Source: Rostrohypoxylon terebratum
Taxonomy: Eukaryota > Ascomycota > Sordariomycetes > Xylariales > Hypoxylaceae
NCBI GenBank assembly: GCA_022497145.1
Contig: MU385928.1
Span: 62,001 to 126,000, forward strand
Length of the DNA stretch: 64,000 bases
Direction of reading: 5' to 3'
Under the pieces are notes generated by a model that had not been told where the DNA came from, did not search any database, and worked only from the letters and a program-made list of their open reading frames with translations. A program made the translations under genes and the position numbers. This document shows, in pieces, positions 56,369-64,000 of this stretch (position 1 is the stretch's first letter; each line of letters starts with the position of its first letter).

Positions 56369-57383
56369 CGTGCTTATGTATTCCCATTCCTGGAGTGCAC
56401 ACTCTCAAGAAAAAACGAAGCATTGATGTGAACCAGTATATTGGGGATGCAGCAACCGTACTAACCCAGGGCTGGAGATTCAGAATAAGTACAGCTCGCA
56501 ATATACCTGACTAATACCGTGAGATGTCCGCGGCTTTCCTAAAGAGGTAGTTATCCGGAGAAGGTCCACTATCCTTGGTTCCGATAGAGTTGCCGGTTGG
56601 CTGGCTGCACGATAAGTGCCCTTCTAGGTACAGATTTAATGCATATGGATTCGCTGATGCGTTCCTCGCCGATGACTCTTACCGGCAAGAAATGAACAAC
56701 ACAAATCAATATTCATTGAATTACCTTAGATAACTGGCCAATCGTCAATAGGTAAACACTTATGTTTTCGTGCTTGTTAGGAAGAGAAAAAAATATAGGA
56801 GTGTCCTAAGATGGAATAGCCAACTGACGAATTTGCCTACCTATAACTGTAGGGTATAAATTTGAACGCACCTTGCGGATGTTGAGCGTTGTCTTTATGT
56901 TCAACTATAAAGAACCACGTCAATGTCAATGAGGTTCGTGTGTGAATAAGGAAAGAAATCCATCTTGTCTCAGACGAATCATTTGCTAGGCCTCTAGGTT
57001 AAACATATCTTACAATCACTGCGATCGTTTAGCGAAAATGAATATATGAAGTCGTATACGTAAGGAGGCCTTGTATCAGTGTCGTAATCGTTGTACATGA
57101 GACCTCATCATACAACGATGAGCAATGAACGCATGGTGAGTGCCACACAGTTGCGAGGTCTGCGGAGGATTCTTCTGAGTCTGTATAGACATCTAGCGTA
57201 CTATATTGGATATAAATCATTCGAGGACAGGTAAAGTCTCCATAAGATATTGTCTCATCGTCGAGTATATGGTGGACTCACTGCATTTCCGCGTTGTGCT
57301 TTTTTCCTGGATACTTAGCTGATGTCGTTGAAATCAACGTCACGGTGCGGACCAATTGAGCCCTTTTCGCCGAGAAAGGGACT
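56369..57383. other. 1-kb spacer between GNAT and COQ7
   Basis: Holds the GNAT promoter and the COQ7 3' flank, both on the minus strand. No ORF of note or distinct repeat. Confidence 0.5.
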
Positions 57384-58287
57384 TCACACCCTCTCGCTAA
57401 CCCAAATGGCGCCTCTACATCCCAGTCGTATGACGCCGGTCAATAACCAGTGAGGCTCGGCTTTCCTCGCATCGTTATCGACAGCATGGTCTAAGTGCTC
57501 CAGCTCTTCGTCTCGAATGCGCCGCAACGTGTTTACAAGGCTCTGAAGTTCCTCGCCAACCTCGTAGCCCTCCGCTTCCCATTGGTCGAACATCTCTAAT
57601 AACGTCCGTATTTGATTGTTGTAGTGGCCACCAATCTCTGTCTCAACGGCCTCCGTGCAAGCCATAGCGGCCTCGCGGCCCATGACGGCGGTGGACCAGC
57701 CCAGACCTGTGGCTAGGACGGACCAGAGCGGGTAGAGAGCGGTTGGGCGGACGCGATGCTTAGCTATGAGGGAATTGAAGGTATTAAAGTGACCTTCTTC
57801 TTGAGCGTACATGTGGGCCATTAAAGGCCGGAGGTGTGGGTGCGCATTTACCAAAGGTGGTGTCTGGGCGGTATAGATCAGGGTAGCAGCTAATTCGCCT
57901 GCTTGGTTTACACGGAGCTTTAAGAGAAAACGTCTTAGCGCAAGTCAAGTCATATATATTATAACCTACATAGCATGTAATCCGACGATGAAAACAATGA
58001 ATAATGAATAATGAATAATGAATAACAGCAAATGGTCTTACAGCTGACGACAGAAAGTCGCGTTGCTCTTTTGTTAGAGGTTTGCGTCTTGGCTTTTCGG
58101 CTGGAGAAGACGTTGAGGTTGCCGAGATCGTCGCGTTAGACGTTGGAGTCGTACTTAAGAATCGCCTTCGGTTACGCTGGTCGAAAGAACATATGAGTGA
58201 TAATGATAGATCATGCCGCGCTATACGCGGTTGTATTCGTAGCCTTTGTAAAGACATGGCTGAATGTTGTCCAAGGTTGCTAGGCAT
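57384..58287 (-). CDS. Ubiquinone biosynthesis hydroxylase Coq7
   Basis: Mitochondrial di-iron hydroxylase that converts demethoxyubiquinone to demethylubiquinone. Two exons: 58287-58042 and 57917-57384, 124-bp intron, 259 residues. The join (FLSSA to LRVNQAGELAA) recreates the first iron-ligand motif with Glu about 90. Other ligands follow in AQEEGHF (Glu and His), ETEIGGHYN (Glu) and DEELEHLDHA (Glu and His), the internal duplication typical of Coq7/Cat5. The first 45 residues are basic and Ser/Thr-rich, a mitochondrial presequence; Met11 could be an alternative start. Ends IWVSERV. The intron contains the AATAATG repeat. The start lies 732 bp from the divergent RTF1 gene. Confidence 0.95.
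57996..58025. repeat. 7-bp tandem AATAATG inside the COQ7 intron
   Basis: About four copies of AATAATG on the plus strand within the 124-bp COQ7 intron, next to the donor end (58041). It lengthens the intron beyond its neighbours. Confidence 0.8.
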
Positions 58288-59019
58288 AGGCTATGGTGAT
58301 TGAGTTCCAAGGGTTTTCCAAGGGTTGTATTAAGTTGTATTTCAAGCTTTCAAACTACCTGTGGTTTGTTCCATTGATAGCTGGAGGTCTCTTTTCAATG
58401 CAAGGTTCTTTGAAATCGAACCTTAATCGAACCTTAGTTGACGTTATCTAGTGCACTCCGATGGACCGATGGCACGATTTGACGTACATACTACATAAAT
58501 ACTAGTAGAAGAACTAATAAAACTGACTAAGTAAACTATGTACATACATAGTCCAAAATTGGCAATACTGTGGATATACTGTGGATTACCTACCCAACTA
58601 GACCTTTAGAGTTGTCCAATCAACAACCTTATCCCGTCTCGATGCTTGCCAACTTTGTAGCTGATGAGGCTGTTAAACTCAACTTCCGTATGAATTCCTT
58701 TATAATTTGACCGACATAACAGACCCTGCCTTATCAATATCAACAGGGAAAATCTACCATTTCTAGCTCGTCTCACTTTCATTTTCTGAATTTCTGAATA
58801 TCAACATTTGGATTAATTGGCATCCACTGTCTTCTTTGAACTGAGCCGTTGCACCGGTGCATAGTGCGAGTCGCCTTCCGTCGCGCACCCGGTCGCGCAT
58901 CTCCACGCAACCTGATCGCATTCGCCGAACCGCTCCCGACAGCTTGAAACCACTTCAACAACATCTCCAATATTGCTTCCAAGAAATTAAGAGGTTTATC
59001 TCAATGAAATTGCGTCATT
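58288..59019. promoter_or_regulatory. Divergent promoter region, COQ7 and RTF1
   Basis: 732-bp interval between two outward-facing start codons. Has TACATAC/TAGTAG motifs near 58480-58550 and a tandem TCGAACCTTA direct repeat near 58418-58436. No core element can be assigned. Confidence 0.5.
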
Positions 59020-61443
59020 ATGGCTGACCTTGATGAGGAAATCTTGGCTCTTGTTGGCGGTGACGACGAATCGTCAGATGAGGAACAAGAGGTAGACATT
59101 AGCCGTTCCGCGTCTAGGTCTAGGTCCCCCAATGCCAATGCTAAGAGGCAAGGACAGGACACAAAGCATAGATCTAGCAGAAGGAAACAAGATGATTCAG
59201 ATGAGGAGGAAGGAGAAGCGTGAGTTTTCCATCTGCCTTATTATCATCGCTGTTGCTGTTTTCGTAACCGCTACTATTTCGCTCCTGCCCCCTACCAAGC
59301 ACGCTCCTGCTCTCCTGCTCTCCTGCTCTCCTGCTACTGTTGGTCGTAAGTTGCCATCCATGGATCCATGGATCGCTCCCGACATGTCTCACACACCTCA
59401 AACCACCAAACCACCTGCCTACCCGCCAGGTTGGTACTCATTAACTCACTGATTTCTTTCGGCAACTTCGATAACAACCTCAAGGCAACAAGGCCCCACC
59501 TGTTGCCTGATGCCCAGTGCCTTTTCAACTTAAAACCTTGACCTCTATGGCTCAATTCCTTACACTACATCCACGACACTTCCAGTATTTTTTTTTCTTT
59601 TTTGCCTCTTCTCATAAGTTGGTGTTCACCAGCAATCTTCTTTCCCGCTCCCGCTCCTTTTCTTTTCAAGTCGCGCACCAACAACTTGAAGCTCCCTCTT
59701 CTAACGAATCGCCATGTTTTACTACGGTAGTTCTTCGATTGCTTCTCCGGCTTCACAAGATTCCGCCCCTATGGACGAATCCGATTCCGATGACGACGTT
59801 TTCCAATCAAGCAACGCCAACGGCAAAGTCGACGACGATGATGATAACAAGTATCCTGTTGATGGACTGTATGCAAGCGAAGCAGAGAAGGAAGAGATTC
59901 TAGCTATGCCCGAGCTCGAGCGGGAACAGATCCTTTCTCATCGCCAGGAACAAGTCGATCGCCAACGACAAAATACATTGCTACGCCAACTCTTATTAAA
60001 GACGAGAGAGGATGATAGCCAACCAGACAAGAAGCGCAAAGCGAGTTCCGCTGATCTTGATGACCCCCAGCGCAAGACTTCACGACAGAGAACAAGAGTT
60101 GGCGGATCTAAGGTAGGCGAGACGAGCGCTGGGATCGAATCTCTCCGTCGTGCTCGGGCCGAGAAAAGCGATCGATTGCGCCGCAGAGAGGAAGATCGCG
60201 AACGAAACAAGAAGTCGTATTCCACCTCACGCGATAGCCCTGACCGTGACATCGACGGCGATAGCGACGGCGGTTGGCCTGGTGCGTCTAGAGACAGGCC
60301 CTCCAAGTCACGGACTCCGGAAATTAAGGAAATCCCGTTTGCTGACCTGCGTGACATCGAGCGCATCCGACTTGGTCGCACTCGATTTGCTCAAGTTTGC
60401 TTTTATCCCGGATTCGACGAAGCCATCACCGGCTGTTACGTTCGCGTTTCTCTTGGTCCAGGCCCCGATGGCGTGCCTGTCTATCGGATGGCTGTAATCA
60501 AAGGTGTATACGTCTTAATTCAACGATTTCTGCGCTTCTGTACTAACAATAAAATCCCAGGCTTTACGCAAGGCAAGCCCTATGCTATGAGCAAGCCGAA
60601 CGGCCAGACATTTGTCACCGACCAATACATCAAGGCCGCTCACGGAAAATCCGAAAGGGATTGGCCATTTATCATCTGCTCTGATTCCCCGTTCACAGAG
60701 GTATGTTATGACTCCTATTCTATTAGTCCATTTCTAATTTATTATAGGCCGAGTTCAACCGCTACAAGAAGGTTTGTCAAGACGAGGCCGTTCTCTTCCC
60801 CAGAAGGCCGACACTAGATGCCAAGATTACCGATATCAATGCCCTCATAGATCATACCTGGACCAACACTGAGGTGAACGCTAAGATTGAACGAGAGCGC
60901 GCACTTCTGAGCAAGTTCCAACCCACGGAACGAAATAGACTAGTCAAGTTGATCGAGGAAGCCAAAGAACGCGGAGACGACGCGCGAGTCTCGGAGTTGC
61001 AGGATCGGTTGGACTCTCTCGAGACACCACGTCTAGCCTTTAGGACTAGCTTGACACAATCCTCCAAGCCTACGAACGCAGCCCCGTCGCAGCAGGAGCG
61101 CTTAGCAGCCTTGAACGCTGAGAATCGTCGACGTAATGTGGAAGCGGTGCGCAAGGCGCAGATAAGTGAGAAGGCGAAGGCCCATCAGATCAAGACCCAT
61201 GCCACATCTGGCGAACAGAAGTCGACGCCTACCAATGGCAGCGGCGCATCTACGCCAATCAATGGAACGCCGAAACAGAATACCGGCACAAAGCAGCCAT
61301 TGCTACCTCATCTACAGAGGCTCCAGGCTCAAAACCACCAGACCGGGAAGGATAAGAAGGGTATCCCGCAGATCCACAAACCAATCGCGGATGATGATAT
61401 CATTGCATCTTTGGACCTCGATATCGAGGTTGATATCGACTAG
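59020..61443 (+). CDS. RNA polymerase-associated protein Rtf1 (Paf1 complex)
   Basis: Paf1-complex subunit that links elongating RNA polymerase II to histone H2B ubiquitination. Four exons: 59020-59219, 59731-60503, 60561-60700, 60748-61443; introns 511, 57 and 47 bp; 602 residues. The acidic, Ser-rich head (LDEEILALVGGDDESSDEE) opens the protein. The Plus3 domain spans about 267-385 (EIPFADLRDIERIRLGRTR, GCYVRVSLGPG, splice-rebuilt VIKGFTQGKPY, then WPFIICSDSPFTEAEFNRYK). A coiled-coil region and a basic tail follow, ending DLDIEVDID. The first intron is about ten times longer than the other two and contains a C/T-rich stretch and an in-frame ATG at 59714 next to its acceptor, so a shorter form could be made. 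Divergent from COQ7. Confidence 0.93.
59220..59730 (+). other. Long first intron of RTF1
   Basis: 511 bp, donor GTGAGT, branch CTAACG, acceptor GGTAG. Its last 150 bp are C/T-rich and leader-like. An ATG at 59714 is in frame with exon 2, separated from the acceptor by 14 bases. Confidence 0.75.
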
Positions 61444-62298
61444 GTGGGCGCAATGAATGTAATGGGACGCAACTGCCCTAACTCTTCGTGCATATTCACT
61501 TTCGGTCTATTTCTTATAGACGGACCATTTGATCTCTGTGCTCGGGCTTGGTGTTACCACTTTACATAGCCTCGCACAAAGCCCAACTCAGTAGAGTGGA
61601 AACTAATTTCGGCATGGTGCCGGTAGCAGATAGGAGTATTAATGCAATAACTGGACCTGATTATGTGGATGAGTGTATGAACACGTGTACGGTCGTTAAC
61701 TAATACTATTCGGGGAACGGGACTACGATCCCCTGCGTGATGAGCAATTTTGATACGACGGCCTAAGGCATCCAGAGAAAACACGGGGCATCTCGGTTGG
61801 TCAAATGGGTCCGTTACTAGTAAGATGCGAGGTATACTGGGTAGGTAAGGCGGGTTAGCTGGGTTGGCTGGTTGGCCGGGGTTTGTTATGACCGTGGAGT
61901 TCCACGGAGTTCAGCATTCACAAAGTTGGTCTAATCAGGCCTGTTTAGCCATGTTGCTTACTAACACAATATAGAACAACCTTGGAAATGCCTTGACCTT
62001 GGAAACGCCTGGGACCAGAAAAGATCCTACTACGGCGGGATGGTGTCAATGCTTTGCGACGGAGCTCGAAAAATATTCTCAACATGGGCTACCAACTGTC
62101 AAATTCAAATTGCATACCGCCCGAGGTGTATAGGAGCATTATCCACCCTGACGAATGCGACCCTCGACAAGTTGCATACGGAACGCATATTAATACAGTC
62201 GGCACCCCTTAGAATTCGAAGGAATCAACATCAACAATAAATACCAATATAAATTCGCTCAAATTCATCTATCAAATAGCTTCTCACCTTGAAGCACG
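61444..62298. other. Spacer between RTF1 and the OYE pseudogene
   Basis: 855 bp with a GGTTGGCTGG-like repeat near 61857-61880 and a small inverted repeat CCGTGGA-GT-TCCACGG at 61892-61907. No gene. Confidence 0.5.
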
Positions 62299-63782
62299 AT
62301 GCCCGTAAACCGCTACGAGTCTATTCCTGCCGATGTTTCACCTCTCAGTCAACCTCTCAAGTTCGAGTTCTCAGGGAGGGTAGCAAAGAATCGTTTCTAT
62401 AAAGCATCTATGATCGAAGACCTAGCTACCTGGAGCCCGACAAATATTAGAGAACGCGGTATCCCAACAGAGGAACTCATCGAGTTGTATCGAAGGCAAG
62501 TCGCAATTCAACGAGTTCTATAGATTGTAGGAGTTACTCATACGGATATCCAGATGGGGAGAAAGCGAATGGGGTATCATAGCCACTGGCAGTATCGATA
62601 TTGAGTTCGATATGCCGGGGTTTCATTGGTGATGGAATCATAACTCCCGAATGTCCTCCGTCTGGTCCGCGTTTTGAGGCTTTCCAGGAACTAGCAACTG
62701 GGGCCAAGGCACACGGTAGCCTGATCCTCGGACAGGTTAATCATCCTGGGCGCCAGTTGTATGCTAAGTTCAAGAAAGATACAATATCAGCATCGGCGAT
62801 TCAGATACGTACGTGAACCCCCGGTCGACTATGTTAATGAAACTCGATAACACGACACCAATTGCTAAAACGTATGCGAAATGGCAGCGCCGAAGACAGG
62901 ATCATAGGCCGTCCCCCGCGAGGCTACGAGAGAAGACATCGCACGGGTTGTCAACGGGTTCGCACATGCTGCTGAGTATCTTCAGAAAGCAGGGTTTGAC
63001 GGCATCGAACTCCACGGGGCACACTGATACCTACTTGCCCAGTTCTTATCAGAAACATCGAACCAACGTACGGACGAGTACGGCGGTAGTATCGAAAACC
63101 GCATGCGCATCGTGGTTGAAGTCGCCAAGGAAATCAAAAAGCGGACCGAGTCGGGATTCATCCTTGGAATCAAGCTGAACTCGGTCGAATTTCAAGAAAA
63201 AGGTATCAGGCCAGCAGAAGCTAAAGTCATGTGCGAAAAGCTACAGGACCTAGGCTTCGATTTCGTCGAGCTCTCGGGCGGTAACCATGAGGATATGGGC
63301 TATGGAAGCAAGAAGGAATCAACGAGGAAGCGAGAGGCATATTTCCTTGAGTTCGTTCGCGACATTGTGCCGCACCTGTCTAAGACGAAGAAGTACCTCA
63401 CCGGAGGCTTTCATACCGTAGGCGCAATGGTGAAGGCCCTTGACATCCTTGATGGCATCGGCCTTGGCGCCCTGCTACACAAGAACCGCGGCTGCCGAGT
63501 GATATTCTCGCGGGTAAGGTTACTGGCGCTATCAGACCGAGAGATGTGCTTCTGAACGACGTCGCGGGTCATTTGGCGGCGGCCGGGGCTCAGATGCGGC
63601 AAATCGCAAAAAGCCAAGAGCCCGTCGATCTCAGTAACCCTAGAGCCGTCGAAAGCTTACTCGGTGATTTGAAGGAGCATTTTGAAAAGGTGGTGGCCGA
63701 CGGCGACAAATTGGAATACAGGGGCTTTCCTGACCTAAAGGCCGCGGAGACTAGTGCACATCCGTATGGAGAGCCGTACTAG
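62299..63782 (+). pseudogene. Damaged Old Yellow Enzyme-like NADH:flavin oxidoreductase
   Basis: Once a TIM-barrel FMN oxidoreductase of the NADH:flavin oxidoreductase/Old Yellow Enzyme family. Family blocks are recognisable across three frames: KNRFYKASMIEDLATW at the start, AHGSLILGQVNHPGRQ, AGFDGIELHGAH, a NQRTDEYGGSIENRMRIV block, and a C-terminal part ending at 63781. A GC-AG intron (62496-62553, donor GCAAGT) is needed near the start. Damage: frame changes near 62616, 62802, 62818-62822 (a C-run), 62848 and between 62885 and 62922; a TGA at 63025-63027 where the family has a glycine codon; a one-base loss near 63467. No single splicing scheme repairs these. Neighbouring genes are intact, so decay of this copy is more likely than poor assembly. 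Sequencing error at homopolymers cannot be excluded for one or two of the indels. Confidence 0.85.
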
Positions 63783-64000
63783 AATCCTTACAAAACTAGA
63801 TGTTCTATTCTATACATATATATATATATATATACTGATACCTACTGATACAGAATAGATATAGAGATAGATAGTACCTTTGGACTCTATAATATATATA
63901 TATATATATATATTATAGGGTATATGTACCCTGATTTACATACATTATACAAATGGTTGAGAGATGTGTGAAGTGGAGATGTAACCAAGCCCCTATTCCC
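63783..64000. repeat. Two TA dinucleotide microsatellites at the window end
   Basis: TA runs at about 63811-63834 and 63890-63914 are separated by ACTGATACCTACTGATAC and TAGATA-type units. The segment lies after the pseudogene and carries no gene. Confidence 0.75.

Overview
This window is nuclear DNA from a filamentous ascomycete (Pezizomycotina, probably a Sordariomycete). The evidence is intron-poor genes with short introns (mostly about 50-135 bp) carrying GT...CTRAY...AG signals, single-gene transcription units without operons, and a set of fungal housekeeping orthologs (Pom1, Mpp10, AP-3 mu, Mct1, Tca17/TRAPPC2L, Afg1, Nup133, Coq7, Rtf1). I cannot name the species. All exon/intron models were built by hand from reading frame, splice motifs and protein family expectations; none was tested against transcripts.

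Layout. 1-5.0 kb: gene-free spacer full of short tandem repeats. 5.0-9.5 kb: DYRK kinase Pom1 (minus), for which I propose an extra 5' exon. 9.5-13.5 kb: a second gene-poor spacer. 13.5-30.6 kb: a dense housekeeping block with a small DMAC1-like (DUF4536) protein, Mpp10 divergent from AP-3 mu, mitochondrial malonyl transferase Mct1, TRAPPC2L, Afg1 ATPase and Nup133. 31-57 kb: a looser accessory region with long spacers, holding a secreted GH43 hydrolase, an orphan membrane protein, a MATE transporter, a MARVEL-domain protein, a FAM210-like (DUF1279) protein, a small conserved-looking hypothetical, a membrane-anchored PNGase A, a secreted SGNH/CE3-like esterase and a GNAT acetyltransferase. 57.4-61.4 kb: Coq7 and Rtf1 in divergent orientation. 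62.3-63.8 kb: a heavily damaged Old Yellow Enzyme pseudogene, then TA microsatellites to the end.

The genes do not form one pathway. Three mitochondrial proteins (Mct1, Afg1, Coq7), with the DMAC1-like and FAM210-like proteins as likely additions, fit respiratory and mitochondrial upkeep. GH43, PNGase A and the SGNH esterase fit glycan and plant-wall breakdown. No tRNA, rRNA, CRISPR, intact transposon or secondary-metabolite backbone gene was seen. The most unusual signals are a recurrent ACCTAGG heptamer in the spacers, a hairpin over the proposed Pom1 start codon, a 511-bp Rtf1 intron ending in an in-frame ATG, a stop-free 102-bp intron in TRAPPC2L, and the multi-lesion pseudogene with a GC-AG intron. 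I found no convincing undescribed multi-gene system.
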